A DNA stretch of 37,913 bases from Flavobacteriales bacterium (GCA_003331365.1 QOQC01000009.1:1-37913), one strand, 5' to 3'; shown: positions 1 to 10,403, counted from the first letter of the stretch. The notes: generated from the sequence alone by a model not told the origin. Program-made: numbers and translations.

Positions 1-125
1 AGCTCTACCATGAAGAGTGTAAATAAAGCCTTTGGGTGTATTTTTCGATTTGAAAAGATTACAAAAGCCACCCAAGCTGCGACTCCAGCCCAAGCGAATA
101 ACATTAATTGATAATCCGGATTCAT
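1..125 (-). CDS. Partial membrane protein, 3' part outside the window; possible POT-family (peptide:H+ symporter) transporter N-terminus
   Basis: Reverse-strand translation from ATG at 125: MNPDYQLMLFAWAGVAAWVAFVIFSNRKIHPKALFTLFMVEL, open to the window edge. The 'LF..MVEL' ending resembles the POT-family 'FFVELWERF' start, but only about 41 aa are visible. Confidence 0.45.
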   Translation of the reverse strand, partial: MNPDYQLMLFAWAGVAAWVAFVIFSNRKIHPKALFTLFMVE

Positions 126-297
126 TCTTTAATTTTTAAGATTAAGGCTCGAATTTACTAAAAAAAAATGCGAGCAAACACATTATTCAGCTATTTGTTC
201 ATGTAAAAATGGATTCTAAAATAAAATCGTCATATTTGTGCTACTCTAATTTCCGATGCTGGATATTTTAGAATAAAAAACTCAAAAGCTGATTCTT

Positions 298-2343
298 ATG
301 AAAAAACCGATTTTATTTTTTATGTCTTTGGTGGTATCAGGCGCCATTTTTTCTCAAACTTTTTCTGATGATTTTGAATCCTATACTGTGGGCTCTTATT
401 TAGGGAGCAGCTCACCAGATTGGACGACTTGGAGTGGAGTAGAGGGAGGTGCAGAAGATGTAATGATTACAAACAATAATGCAAGTAGTGGAACCCAATC
501 GATTTATTTCTCCTCAACCTCTGGTAATGGAGGACCTGAGGATGTTGTTCTTCCTTTTGATCAGGTATATAATTCAGGTAATTTCTCCATTGAAGCCAAT
601 TTCTTCATTGAGGCTGGAAAAGGGGCCTATTTTAATCTTCAGGGCACCTTAATTGTTGCTCAAGTTTGGGCTATGGATTGTTATATGCTGCAAGACGGAA
701 CATTAAAGTTATCTAATCAGGGGACACCCTATTTAACAGCCAATTATCCAAGTGCTCAGTGGTTTAATATGCGAATCGAAATGGATTTAACCTCTAATGT
801 TTGGGAGTTATTTATTGATAATGTTTCTCAAGGGACTTTTTCAAACCCAACGGGTCAAATTGGAATTCTAGATTTATATCCGGTAAATCCAACCAGTCAA
901 GGTGGAAACGGTATTTCTGGTTTTTACGTTGATGATATAAGCTACACGCACATACCTGCGAACCTTCCGAATTTAAATGGTGGAGTTACATTTATCTCTC
1001 AAATTAATGGAATTTCCGGTTTAAGCTATGATGTTACGGCAACAGTAAGAAACTTAGGGTCAACTACCATTAATTCTTTTGATTTAACCTACAATTACGA
1101 TGGAAGCAATGTGACAGAAAACATTACCGGTTTAAACCTTCTTTCCTTAGATACATATGAGCATACTTTTGCCACACAGCTCACGCCTATTCTCGGTAAC
1201 AATGATTTAATGGTTACCATTTCAAATGTGAATGGCTCTGGAACTGATGATGATTCTTCAGACGATTCTAAAGTAATCAGTATAGATCCAATAGTGCCAG
1301 CTACTGGTAAGGTAGTTGTGGGAGAAGAAGCAACAGGAACGTGGTGTCAGTGGTGCCCGAGAGGTGCAGTATATATGGATTTGTTCGAGGAAACATATGG
1401 TGATTACTGGATTGGAATAGCTGTTCACAACGGAGATCCTATGGCGGACCCTGTTTATGATACAGGTATGGGTGCTTTAATTGGTGGGTATCCGAGTGCG
1501 GTTGTTGATAGAGGAACCGATGTTGATCCGTCAGCTATGAATGCAGATTTTCTAGATCGCTTGCAAACAGAACCTGCAGCGGTGATTCTCAATGGAGCAA
1601 ATTGGGATCCAGTAACAAGAGTGTTAGATGTGTCAGTGAAAACTACATTTTCTCAAAATGCATCAAATAATTATAAGATTGCCTGTGCTTTAACTGAAGA
1701 TAATGTATCGGGAACATCTTCAGGCTATAATCAATCTAATGCATATGCTGGTGGTGGTAATGGAGTAATGGGAGGGTATGAATCATTACCTAATCCTGTT
1801 CCTGCAGCTCAGATGATTTATGATCACGTTGCCCGAGCTATTTCGCCAAGCTTTGAAGGTTCCTCAGCAAGTTTGCCAGGAACAATTAATGCCGGTGAAA
1901 GTCATATCTCAAATTTTTCTTTTACCCTACCTGCGGATTGGGACGAGAATAACATGCATATCATTGGATTACTGCTTGATCCTTCAGGTCGCATAGATAA
2001 TGCAGCATCAACATCCATTTCTGAAGCTGAGGCTAATGGATTTGAAGTAGGACCTAATTTGGGTATAACGGAGTTTTTCGACAATAATATTGATGATGTA
2101 CTTAAGGTGTATCCAAATCCGGTATCTGATATTTTAAATGTATCTATATTATCTCCTGATGCTGCAGAAAATACAATTTCTATATATAATCATACTGGAA
2201 AACTCATAAGAACATTTGATATGAATGTAACAAGCGGATCTTGGAATTTCAATATTGATGTTTCGAAATATGCAAAAGGTCTGTACTCGATTGAATACAG
2301 AAATAACAGAGCAATAAACATAAAAAAGTTTGTTGTGCAATAG
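298..2343 (+). CDS. Secreted Omp28-related protein with T9SS type A sorting domain
   Basis: 681 aa ORF with signal peptide, N-terminal concanavalin/LamG-like region, Omp28-like segment with thioredoxin-like CxxC (GTWCQWCPRG), and C-terminal 'VYPNPVSDILNV...GLYSIEYRN...KKFVVQ' sorting domain. Confidence 0.85.
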   Translation: MKKPILFFMSLVVSGAIFSQTFSDDFESYTVGSYLGSSSPDWTTWSGVEGGAEDVMITNNNASSGTQSIYFSSTSGNGGPEDVVLPFDQVYNSGNFSIEANFFIEAGKGAYFNLQGTLIVAQVWAMDCYMLQDGTLKLSNQGTPYLTANYPSAQWFNMRIEMDLTSNVWELFIDNVSQGTFSNPTGQIGILDLYPVNPTSQGGNGISGFYVDDISYTHIPANLPNLNGGVTFISQINGISGLSYDVTATVRNLGSTTINSFDLTYNYDGSNVTENITGLNLLSLDTYEHTFATQLTPILGNNDLMVTISNVNGSGTDDDSSDDSKVISIDPIVPATGKVVVGEEATGTWCQWCPRGAVYMDLFEETYGDYWIGIAVHNGDPMADPVYDTGMGALIGGYPSAVVDRGTDVDPSAMNADFLDRLQTEPAAVILNGANWDPVTRVLDVSVKTTFSQNASNNYKIACALTEDNVSGTSSGYNQSNAYAGGGNGVMGGYESLPNPVPAAQMIYDHVARAISPSFEGSSASLPGTINAGESHISNFSFTLPADWDENNMHIIGLLLDPSGRIDNAASTSISEAEANGFEVGPNLGITEFFDNNIDDVLKVYPNPVSDILNVSILSPDAAENTISIYNHTGKLIRTFDMNVTSGSWNFNIDVSKYAKGLYSIEYRNNRAINIKKFVVQ

Positions 2344-2360
2344 ATATGAGAATTTTTTAG

Positions 2361-2384
2361 AAAGCCACTTCGGTGGCTTTTTTT
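2361..2384 (+). terminator. Rho-independent terminator of the Omp28-related gene
   Basis: Hairpin AAAGCCAC-TTCG-GTGGCTTT followed by a T run; UUCG tetraloop. Confidence 0.85.
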
Positions 2385-3519
2385 ATGCTATAATTTTAAC
2401 GACTCCCTTGATAGCTTCCGCCGTCCTTTTAACCTCATTTAAGGTTTTCCCTGTAATTGTAATGTGTCCCATCTTTCTCATTGGCTTGGTGATTTCCTTC
2501 CCATACAAATGTGGATAAACGCCGCTAAATTTTAGCAGTTCGTCGAGGCCTTCGTATTTTGCAGTACCTGTATAGCCTTTTTCTCCGAGCAGGTTAACCA
2601 TTGCGCCTACTTGTACCAATGAGGTATCCCCTAAGGGTAGTCCGATGATCGATCTTAAATGTTGGGCAAATTGTGATGTTTTACAACATTCTATTGTGTG
2701 ATGGCCACTGTTGTGTGGTCTTGGTGCAATTTCATTGACAAGAATTTCACCTGACTTTGTCAAAAACATTTCTACCGCAAGTATGCCAACCATATCCAGT
2801 TTTTTGATCACATCGGAGGCAATGTCTTTTGCTTTTCTTTCAATGTCAGCAGATATTTCAGCAGGAGAAAACAAAAACTCAACAAGATGTGCTTCAGGAT
2901 TAAATTCGCATTCGACTGAAGGAAAAGTGCTTATTTGACCGTCCTTGTTTCTTGCAACAATAATTGAAATTTCTTTTTCAAAATCAACCAGGTCCTCTAT
3001 CAGATGTGCATCTTCAAAAGAGCTACTCGCATCGTTTAATATTTGAACCCCTTTCCCGTCGTAGCCACCTGTTCTCAACTTTTGGACTACAGGATAATTA
3101 ATACTTGCATTGATTAATGCATCTTTATTTTCGTATAAAGTAAATGATGAGGTTGGAATATGGTGTTCCTTGTAAAACTCTTTTTGGGTCCCTTTATCTT
3201 TTATTATTCGTAAAACTCGTGGCTGAGGATATACTGGGATTCCTGTATTCTCAAGAGCCTCAAGCGCCTCAATATTTACATTCTCAATTTCTACGGTAAT
3301 TAGGCTTTTGTCTTTTCCAAATTCAATAACTGCATCGTAATCTGTTAATGATGCACAAGTAAAAGATTGAGCAATAGATGAACACGGTGCATTTTTATCT
3401 GGATCCAAAATGTGGATGTGAAGATTAAGATTTGTGGCTTCTTGAATTAACATTCTACCCAACTGACCACCACCAAGAACTCCTATTTTGAATTCTTTAC
3501 TGTTCCAATTTCTATTCAT
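2383..3519 (-). CDS. purK: 5-(carboxyamino)imidazole ribonucleotide synthase
   Basis: 378 aa ATP-grasp protein; 'IGVLGGGQLGRMLIQEA', 'KLRTGGYDGKGVQ', 'NEIAPRPHNSGHHTIE'. Confidence 0.95.
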   Translation of the reverse strand: MNRNWNSKEFKIGVLGGGQLGRMLIQEATNLNLHIHILDPDKNAPCSSIAQSFTCASLTDYDAVIEFGKDKSLITVEIENVNIEALEALENTGIPVYPQPRVLRIIKDKGTQKEFYKEHHIPTSSFTLYENKDALINASINYPVVQKLRTGGYDGKGVQILNDASSSFEDAHLIEDLVDFEKEISIIVARNKDGQISTFPSVECEFNPEAHLVEFLFSPAEISADIERKAKDIASDVIKKLDMVGILAVEMFLTKSGEILVNEIAPRPHNSGHHTIECCKTSQFAQHLRSIIGLPLGDTSLVQVGAMVNLLGEKGYTGTAKYEGLDELLKFSGVYPHLYGKEITKPMRKMGHITITGKTLNEVKRTAEAIKGVVKIIA

Positions 3520-3523
3520 GAAA

Positions 3524-3531
3524 CAAAGATA
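3524..3531 (-). promoter_or_regulatory. Bacteroidota -7 promoter element (TATCTTTG) for purK
   Basis: Minus strand reads TATCTTTG-TTTC-ATG; matches TAnnTTTG 4 nt before the purK ATG. Confidence 0.65.
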
Positions 3532-3572
3532 CAGCTATACCTCTTATATTTTCATCTTAGGCCTTAAAATCG

Positions 3573-3580
3573 TACATTTG
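3573..3580 (+). promoter_or_regulatory. Bacteroidota -7 promoter element (TACATTTG) for hpt
   Basis: TACATTTG-CATCCCTA-ATG; matches TAnnTTTG 8 nt before the ATG at 3589. Confidence 0.65.
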
Positions 3581-3588
3581 CATCCCTA

Positions 3589-4128
3589 ATGACAAAAGAA
3601 ATCCATCTTATAGACAAAACCTTTGTTCCATATATTAGTGAGGATCAAATCCTTTCACGAATCAAAGAGTTGGGTCAACAATTACGCTCGGATTATGGCA
3701 CTGAAAACATTTTGTTTTTATCCGTACTCAATGGTTCTTTTATGTTTACCTCAGATTTAATGAAAGAACTGATTGGTGAAGTTGAGCTTTCTTTTATTAA
3801 GCTATCTTCTTACGAAGGAACCTCAACCACCGGAGAGGTGCACGAATTGATAGGATTGAACCAGGATATTGAGGGAAGGAAGATTGTCATTTTGGAAGAT
3901 ATTGTGGATACTGGATTGACCGTTGATCGTGTAATGACGATGCTTAAAATGCAAAATCCAAGTTCAGTTGAGGTATGTACATTATTATATAAGCCAAATG
4001 CTTTTAAAGGAGATTCAGCTCCAAAGTATTTTGGATTCGAAATTCCTAATAAATTTGTAGTTGGTTATGGATTGGACTATAATCAACTTGGAAGAAATTT
4101 AAAGGAGATATATCAATTAAAGGAATAA
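3589..4128 (+). CDS. hpt: Hypoxanthine phosphoribosyltransferase
   Basis: 179 aa; PRPP motif 'VILEDIVDTGLTVDRVM' and length typical of Hpt. Confidence 0.92.
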   Translation: MTKEIHLIDKTFVPYISEDQILSRIKELGQQLRSDYGTENILFLSVLNGSFMFTSDLMKELIGEVELSFIKLSSYEGTSTTGEVHELIGLNQDIEGRKIVILEDIVDTGLTVDRVMTMLKMQNPSSVEVCTLLYKPNAFKGDSAPKYFGFEIPNKFVVGYGLDYNQLGRNLKEIYQLKE

Positions 4129-4132
4129 TTTT

Positions 4133-4705
4133 ATGTTAAATATTGTATTGTTTGGCCCTCCGGGAGCCGGAAAGGGCACTCAATCGGAAAGACTTATCGA
4201 AAAGTACAATCTGGTACATCTTTCTACAGGTGATATTTTCAGGGCAAATATTAAAGGAGAAACAGAGCTTGGAAAGCTTGCCAAAAGCTATATGGACAAA
4301 GGACAGCTTGTTCCTGATTCGGTTACGATTGACCTTTTGCGTTCAGAAGTTGAAAAGTACAAAGAACCTAATGGCTTTATTTTTGACGGTTTTCCCAGAA
4401 CAAACACCCAAGCAAATGCCCTTGATTCTTTCTTATCGTCGATAAATACTTCGATTACGATGATGCTTTCTTTGGATGTGGATGAAGATGAGCTAAAAAG
4501 TAGATTATTGAAAAGAGCAGAAACCAGTGGAAGAGCGGATGATGCTGATCCTGAGATTATTAAAAATAGAATTGCTGTTTATAAAAAGGAAACGGCTCCC
4601 GTGAAGACATTTTATGCTGAGCAAAATAAATTTCATGGAATTGATGGAATGGGTTCAGTAGATGATATAACGCAAAGGCTCTTTGATTCCATTGATGCAA
4701 ATTAA
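4133..4705 (+). CDS. adk: Adenylate kinase
   Basis: 190 aa; 'LFGPPGAGKGTQSERL', 'HLSTGDIFR', 'GFIFDGFPRT'. Confidence 0.97.
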   Translation: MLNIVLFGPPGAGKGTQSERLIEKYNLVHLSTGDIFRANIKGETELGKLAKSYMDKGQLVPDSVTIDLLRSEVEKYKEPNGFIFDGFPRTNTQANALDSFLSSINTSITMMLSLDVDEDELKSRLLKRAETSGRADDADPEIIKNRIAVYKKETAPVKTFYAEQNKFHGIDGMGSVDDITQRLFDSIDAN

Positions 4706-4712
4706 ATTTTAA

Positions 4713-5717
4713 ATGGCTTCCGATAATTTTGTTGATTATGTGAAAATCCATGTCAAATCTGGCAATGGAGGAGGCGGTTCAACGCATTTCAGAAGAGAAA
4801 AGTATATACCCAAAGGAGGACCTGATGGTGGTGATGGTGGTCGTGGTGGGCATGTGATATTAAGAGGGAATAAGCAGCTTTGGACCTTACTGCACCTTAA
4901 GTTTAAAAAGCACATCAAAGCGGAGCATGGGGCACATGGTTCTAGTAATTTAAAAACGGGCTCTCAAGGGAAGGATGTATATATCGACGTTCCATTGGGT
5001 ACCATTGTACGAGATGATGAGTCTGAAGAGGTACTCTTCGAAATAACGGATGATGGTGAAGAAAAAATTCTTCAGAAAGGGGGTAGAGGTGGACTTGGAA
5101 ATAATCATTTTAAATCTTCAACAAATCAAACTCCAAGACATGCTCAGCCAGGCGAAGAGGGTAGTGAAGGATGGAAAATATTAGAGCTTAAAATTCTTGC
5201 AGATGTTGGTTTGGTAGGCTTTCCGAATGCAGGAAAGAGCACCTTGCTTTCCGTGGTCTCTGCTGCTAAACCTGAGATTGCTGATTATCCATTTACGACA
5301 ATAAGGCCCAATTTAGGAATCGTGTCCTATCGAGATTATAGATCTTTTGTAATGGCAGATATTCCTGGAATCATTAAAGGAGCATCTGAAGGTAAGGGCT
5401 TGGGATATCGATTTTTGAGACACATTGAAAGAAATTCTGTACTTCTCTTCATGATTCCTGCGGACTGCGATCATATTGCAAGTGAATACGAAATTCTTAA
5501 AAATGAACTAGAGGCTTATAATCCTGAGCTCATGCATAAGGACAGTGTATTGGTTATCAGTAAGTCAGATATGCTGGACGACGAATTGAAGCAGGAATTA
5601 GATCTCGAATTAAAGCAAGAGCTTGAAGGAGTACCTTATTTATATATTTCCTCAGTAGCACAAACCGGACTATTGGAGCTAAAAGATGAAATCTGGAAAT
5701 TGATTGAACATGATTGA
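4713..5717 (+). CDS. obg: GTPase Obg
   Basis: 334 aa; glycine-rich Obg domain ([30 protein letters not shown]) and G domain ([16 protein letters not shown]). Confidence 0.97.
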   Translation: MASDNFVDYVKIHVKSGNGGGGSTHFRREKYIPKGGPDGGDGGRGGHVILRGNKQLWTLLHLKFKKHIKAEHGAHGSSNLKTGSQGKDVYIDVPLGTIVRDDESEEVLFEITDDGEEKILQKGGRGGLGNNHFKSSTNQTPRHAQPGEEGSEGWKILELKILADVGLVGFPNAGKSTLLSVVSAAKPEIADYPFTTIRPNLGIVSYRDYRSFVMADIPGIIKGASEGKGLGYRFLRHIERNSVLLFMIPADCDHIASEYEILKNELEAYNPELMHKDSVLVISKSDMLDDELKQELDLELKQELEGVPYLYISSVAQTGLLELKDEIWKLIEHD

Positions 5718-6285
5718 CTTTCTTGATTCCTTAGATCGCTCACTCATCCTTGTTATAAATGGGTGTAATTCTGAGTTGATGGATCAATTTATGTGGTTTT
5801 TTTCAGGTCCATTTATTGTTATTCCAATCGTATTGATCATTTTATGGACCTTGTATCAATCCTATTCGCTCAAACAATCTGGATGGATCCTTTTAGGAAT
5901 AATAATCACAATTGCCATTGCAGATTTGAGCTCGGTTTATCTTTTTAAGGAAGTTTTTATGCGTTATCGGCCTTCGCATCATATTGAATTATCCCAACAT
6001 CTTCATTTTTACCAATTCGAAAACGGTGATTTTTACAAAGGAGGAAAGTATGGATTTGTCTCCTCTCATGCAGCGAATTATTTTGCTTTACTGGTACTAG
6101 TTTACGGATTGATTGAACAGCATTGGATTAAGATTTTACTTGTATTAATTACACTTATTATATTGTACAGTCGTGTTTATTTGGGAGTTCACTATGTATC
6201 TGACGTGATTTGCGGTGCGATTTTGGGGTATTTAATTGCAAAAGTTGTTTTGCATTTTTTAATTTTAAAACAAATCAAGCGGTGA
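5710..6285 (+). CDS. PAP2-family phosphatase (lipid phosphatase-like)
   Basis: 'RYRPSHH', '[11 protein letters not shown]', '[17 protein letters not shown]' PAP2 motifs; multi-TM. ATG at 5710 preferred over the TTG used in the ORF track; overlaps the obg stop (ATGATTGA). Confidence 0.9.
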   Translation: MIDFLDSLDRSLILVINGCNSELMDQFMWFFSGPFIVIPIVLIILWTLYQSYSLKQSGWILLGIIITIAIADLSSVYLFKEVFMRYRPSHHIELSQHLHFYQFENGDFYKGGKYGFVSSHAANYFALLVLVYGLIEQHWIKILLVLITLIILYSRVYLGVHYVSDVICGAILGYLIAKVVLHFLILKQIKR

Positions 6286-6641
6286 TGAATTATCTCATGG
6301 TATTTGTAGGTGGAGGAATAGGAAGTGTAATGCGCTTCGGAGTTGGAAAAGTATTTTCAAAATATTTCACGCAGTTTCCTTTGTCTACCTTAATATCAAA
6401 CCTTGCAGCCTGTTTGATTTTTGCCATAGCTATTTATTATGGATCGAAAGAATTAAAAAATGAGTGGATCACACCTTTTTTGATTGTAGGTTTGTGTGGA
6501 GGATTTAGCACTTTTAGTACTTTTTCTTTTGAAAACTTTCAGCTCTTTCACCAAGGAAATTATACCTTATTATTGCTAAATATTTTGATTTCAATCATCC
6601 CTGGTATATTGTGTTTTTATTTAGTGTCAGATAAACTGTAA
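6285..6641 (+). CDS. crcB: Fluoride channel CrcB/Fluc
   Basis: ATG at 6285 overlaps the PAP2 stop (TGATG). 'GGGIGSVMRFGVGKVF', 'VGLCGGFSTFSTFSFENF' are CrcB hallmarks. The ORF-track start at 6210 is too early. Confidence 0.93.
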   Translation: MNYLMVFVGGGIGSVMRFGVGKVFSKYFTQFPLSTLISNLAACLIFAIAIYYGSKELKNEWITPFLIVGLCGGFSTFSTFSFENFQLFHQGNYTLLLLNILISIIPGILCFYLVSDKL

Positions 6642-6693
6642 CCAACGGCATGATATGTGTTAGGTGGTTGGTAAATTAATTTAAATAATTATT

Positions 6694-7434
6694 ATGGATT
6701 TTGTTAAAAAACTATTGCCAACGGTGTTAATTGGATTAGCTGTTGTTGTTACGGGATATATTTTAGGCACCTCGTATTTGTCTAAAGGTAAAGATGACCC
6801 TAAAATATCAGTTACGGGATTGGGACAAGAATCATTTGATTCTGATTTGATTGTATGGAGGGCCAGCTTTTCTAGAAATGCAATGGATTTGAAACAGGCT
6901 TATGCAGATTTAAATGCAGATGTTGTTAAGGTTAAAAAATTTCTATCTAGTCAAGGAATCCAAGAAAATGAAATCGTTTTTGATGCAGCTGACATCAGTA
7001 AAAATTACGACAATCAATACGACGAGAATGGAAATTTTAAGGAACGTGTTTTTCGTGGCTATGAGCTTAGACAGTCATTCGAAATACAATCGAAATCAGT
7101 GGATTTGGTTGAAAAGACTTCAAGAGAGGTTTCTAAGCTTATTGATGCAGGCATTGAATTGAATTCATATTCTCCTCAATATTATTACACCAAACTAGCT
7201 GAGCTGAAAATTAAAATGATTGAACAGGCCACAAAAGATGCTAAAAATCGTGCGGAAACCATTGCGAAAAATGGTGGTGGATCACTAGGTGATTTAGTAA
7301 AGGCAAATATGGGTGTGTTTCAAATTACCGCTGAAAATTCGAGTGATGAATATTCTTGGGGAGGAAGTTTTAATACGAGTTCCAAAAGAAAAACCGCAAG
7401 CATTACCATGCGTCTCAATTATGAGATAGATTAG
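6694..7434 (+). CDS. SIMPL (DUF541) domain-containing protein
   Basis: 246 aa, N-terminal TM; 'ISVTGLGQESFDSDLIVWRASFSR' and 'AKNRAETIAKNGGGSLGDLVKA' fit the SIMPL family. Confidence 0.85.
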   Translation: MDFVKKLLPTVLIGLAVVVTGYILGTSYLSKGKDDPKISVTGLGQESFDSDLIVWRASFSRNAMDLKQAYADLNADVVKVKKFLSSQGIQENEIVFDAADISKNYDNQYDENGNFKERVFRGYELRQSFEIQSKSVDLVEKTSREVSKLIDAGIELNSYSPQYYYTKLAELKIKMIEQATKDAKNRAETIAKNGGGSLGDLVKANMGVFQITAENSSDEYSWGGSFNTSSKRKTASITMRLNYEID

Positions 7435-7442
7435 GTGCTCAT

Positions 7443-8462
7443 TTAGCCAAGCCATCTTAAAACATTGTCTCTCCAGATTTCATCTGCTTCCCGTTGGGTT
7501 AAAATATTTACTTCAACGGCGAAATCGATAACTCTTCCGGGAAATGAATTTCCAACGCCTTCCATTTCACCTAAAGGATAGGGGTCGTCGAGACCGGCTA
7601 CGATTTGTGACACACCAACTCTTCTTTTGAGCAGCTCTAAGGTGTAGGAATCATGAACCAATGAATCAAAAAACAAATTTTTATGTCCAAGTGAGGCTCT
7701 TGGGTTTTCTACATCTTCAAATAGATCTGGTCTACCATCAAAGCCTTGAAGTCTCCGTCCATAATTTGCGATTCCAAGCATACATCCATGCGCAAAACAA
7801 GTTCTGATATTGGGAAATTTATTTGGAATATCATTCAAGGTGTATAAGTGAAGTGTATCCGCACATTGGGCCATCATCCATACCAGATGAAACCTCCAGT
7901 ATTGGTCCTTGAGATTCACAATTTTTTCTCCGTCATAAGGGTGTATTTCAATCGCTATATTGTACTTATTCGCAAGCTCATATATTGGAAAAACAGATTT
8001 ATCTGCAATAGATGTCCATTCATTCTTGTTATTAAGAAAGTGGGTAGGGAGGCATAGTAATTTTAAATTTAATTGACTTACACAACGCTCTATTTCCATA
8101 AGAGCCTCATCCATATACAAGGGTTGAACAACAAAACCAGAGGTGAATTTATCGGGGAATTCATGTTGAACAGAGGCATTAAAGTCATTTTGCCAAGTTA
8201 TCGCATCTTTGGCATCCTCTTTTTGCCAACCATTACAATAGATTTGCGATAGATTGAGCATCACCCCGTGATCAATATTATACTTCTCCATCCATTCAAG
8301 TTTTTCCTTAAGAAAGAAACTAGGGTCTGTAATTGGTCTCGACCAATTTCCTTGTCGCATGAATTTTTTATCATCATCTATCCAAAACAGTTTTTTATCC
8401 TTCATAAATTGAGGAATTTGATTTGGTTCAGGAAGAATATGTCCGTGTCCGTTTATTCTCAT
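7443..8462 (-). CDS. Amidohydrolase-family protein (ACMSD-like TIM barrel)
   Basis: 339 aa; 'NGHGHILPEP' HxH metal motif, 'IEIHPYDGE', 'CFAHGCMLG', 'AGLDDPYPLGEMEGVGN'. Confidence 0.8.
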   Translation of the reverse strand: MRINGHGHILPEPNQIPQFMKDKKLFWIDDDKKFMRQGNWSRPITDPSFFLKEKLEWMEKYNIDHGVMLNLSQIYCNGWQKEDAKDAITWQNDFNASVQHEFPDKFTSGFVVQPLYMDEALMEIERCVSQLNLKLLCLPTHFLNNKNEWTSIADKSVFPIYELANKYNIAIEIHPYDGEKIVNLKDQYWRFHLVWMMAQCADTLHLYTLNDIPNKFPNIRTCFAHGCMLGIANYGRRLQGFDGRPDLFEDVENPRASLGHKNLFFDSLVHDSYTLELLKRRVGVSQIVAGLDDPYPLGEMEGVGNSFPGRVIDFAVEVNILTQREADEIWRDNVLRWLG

Positions 8463-8501
8463 TAGATAAGCTCAAAGAAAAATGTTGAAACGAATATACA
8501 C

Positions 8502-8528
8502 AAAAAAAGAGCCTCAGCTGAGGCTCTT
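8502..8528 (-). terminator. Rho-independent terminator downstream of the acyl-CoA dehydrogenase gene
   Basis: Perfect 22-nt palindrome AAGAGCCTCAGCTGAGGCTCTT (8507-8528); T run on the minus strand (A run at 8502-8508 on plus). Confidence 0.85.
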
Positions 8529-8549
8529 GATCAATGTGTTATTATAAAC

Positions 8550-10334
8550 TTAAAATTTATACCTGCCGTCTTCAATCAATTTTTGTGCTATGATTTGTCG
8601 TGCCGCTTTAGGATTAAAGGGTTGGGTTTTTGTAAAACGTTTAAGACCCATAAGCATCATTCTTGCTTCATCACCTTCTGCATATGAATTAATGGCATCT
8701 TTGGCGGCTTTTGCAATTTTGTCCGCTACGTCATAAAAATAGGTTTTGGCAATGGCAATATCATGTTCACAGGCAGCCTCTCCTTGACTATCGATTTTTT
8801 TCTGGACTCGTAGGTATACCGATTCTGCCAAATAGGTCCAAATCGCCATGTCTGCAATATTCATTAATACTTCCTGCTCTTTAGCGAGTGATTGCATAAG
8901 CTTTTGGACTGCTGAACCTGCTACCATAAGTATGGCTTTTTTGAATCCATCAATCATATGCTCTTCGTTCCCTAAAGGAGTATCGCTTGGCTCAACAATG
9001 TCTGGAATACTCATTAGGTCACCTGCTACCTTCATCGCTGGTCCCATTAAATCAAGCTCTCCTTTCATGGCTCTTCTTAAGACCATGTCAACGGTCAACA
9101 TTCTGTTGATTTCGTTTGTGCCTTCAAATATCCTATTAATGCGAGAATCCCTGTAAGCTCTTTCCACAGATGACTCAGCGGAGAATCCCATCCCGCCATA
9201 TATTTGTACGGCTTCATCAACAACATAATCAAGACATTCCGAACCAGCTACTTTTAGAACAGCGCATTCGGGCGCAAATAGCTCAATACCTTTAAGTGTT
9301 GCTTGTCCTTTATCCATACCTGAATCAACAAGTCCTTGAATGGCGTCATCGATATTTTGTCCTGCTCTGTATGTGGCAGATTCAATGACATAAGTGTATA
9401 TTACCTGCTCAGCAAGTTTATATCGAATAGCGCCGTATTTTGAAATAGGTCTTCCAAATTGTTCTCTTTCATTTGCATATTTTACCGATTCAGTAATAGC
9501 GCCTTTGGCTCCGCCCATAACTCCAGCAGCAAGCTTGATTCTACCAATATTTAAAATATTTAGTGCAATCTTAAATCCATTTTGACGATCTGAAAGCATA
9601 TTCTCAACAGGAACTTTTACATTATTGAAAAATACTTGTCGGGTAGATGAACCCTTAATACCCATTTTCTTTTCTTCAGGATTTAGACTTATTCCTTCAC
9701 TATCAGCTTCAACTAAAAATGCGGTAAGATTTTTATCGTCTTCAATTTTTGCAAAAACAGTAAATAAGTTAGCAAAACCTCCATTCGTGATCCACATTTT
9801 TTGACCATTTATGGTATAGTGGGTTCCGTCTTCTGATAAATCAGCTTTGGTTTTTCCAGAATTGGCATCCGAACCAGAGCTAGGTTCTGTAAGGCAATAC
9901 GCGGCTTTCCATTCGCCAGAAGCCAGTTTAGGAATGTAATTTTTCTTTTGCTCTTCATTACCGTAATAGAGTAGTGGTAGTGTTCCAATACCTGTGTGTG
10001 CACCAAAGGCCACTGAAAACGAAAATCCTAAGCCTAAATATTCTGTCGCTAATAGTGAAGTTTTGAAATCAACACCCATTCCACCTAAATCTTCGGGCAC
10101 TGATAATCCAAGCAAGCCTAGTTCTCCTGCTTTCTCCATGAGTGAAGGCATTAATCCTTCTTCCATGGCATCTATTCGATCAAGATGTGGTATTACTTCT
10201 TTTAAAATAAATTCCTCGCAGGTTTGAGCAATCATTCTGTGCTCTTCGCTCCATTCTTCGGGCGTAAATATATCTTCAGGTTTGGTATTTCGGATGATGA
10301 ATTCACCACCTTTTATGGGGTTTTCTTTACTCAT
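8550..10334 (-). CDS. Acyl-CoA dehydrogenase family protein (about 594 aa, with C-terminal extension)
   Basis: 'AYCLTEPSSGSDANSGKT', 'WITNGGFA', 'YGGMGFSAESSVERAYRDSRINRIFEGTNEINR'. Confidence 0.93.
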   Translation of the reverse strand: MSKENPIKGGEFIIRNTKPEDIFTPEEWSEEHRMIAQTCEEFILKEVIPHLDRIDAMEEGLMPSLMEKAGELGLLGLSVPEDLGGMGVDFKTSLLATEYLGLGFSFSVAFGAHTGIGTLPLLYYGNEEQKKNYIPKLASGEWKAAYCLTEPSSGSDANSGKTKADLSEDGTHYTINGQKMWITNGGFANLFTVFAKIEDDKNLTAFLVEADSEGISLNPEEKKMGIKGSSTRQVFFNNVKVPVENMLSDRQNGFKIALNILNIGRIKLAAGVMGGAKGAITESVKYANEREQFGRPISKYGAIRYKLAEQVIYTYVIESATYRAGQNIDDAIQGLVDSGMDKGQATLKGIELFAPECAVLKVAGSECLDYVVDEAVQIYGGMGFSAESSVERAYRDSRINRIFEGTNEINRMLTVDMVLRRAMKGELDLMGPAMKVAGDLMSIPDIVEPSDTPLGNEEHMIDGFKKAILMVAGSAVQKLMQSLAKEQEVLMNIADMAIWTYLAESVYLRVQKKIDSQGEAACEHDIAIAKTYFYDVADKIAKAAKDAINSYAEGDEARMMLMGLKRFTKTQPFNPKAARQIIAQKLIEDGRYKF

Positions 10335-10361
10335 TTTTCGGTAATCAATTAATTAGTGAAA

Positions 10362-10369
10362 CAAATATA
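10362..10369 (-). promoter_or_regulatory. -7 promoter element (TATATTTG) for the acyl-CoA dehydrogenase gene
   Basis: Minus-strand TATATTTG 27 nt upstream of the ATG. Confidence 0.55.
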
Positions 10370-10403
10370 TGAAATTCAAAAGTATTATGCACGCATAATT
10401 AAA

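Noticed and set aside
4143-4445. 100-aa ORF in an alternate frame of adk
   Set aside because: Entirely inside a confident adenylate kinase gene; frame-shadow ORF.
7434-7443. Convergent SIMPL and amidohydrolase genes with an 8-bp gap and no hairpin
   Set aside because: Tight convergent spacing is common in compact genomes; no further signal.
8848-9156. 102-aa plus-strand ORF inside the acyl-CoA dehydrogenase gene
   Set aside because: Antisense shadow of a conserved gene. The same reasoning applies to the other short ORFs opposite pdhA, pdhC, the S8 peptidase, dapD and the DPP-IV gene.
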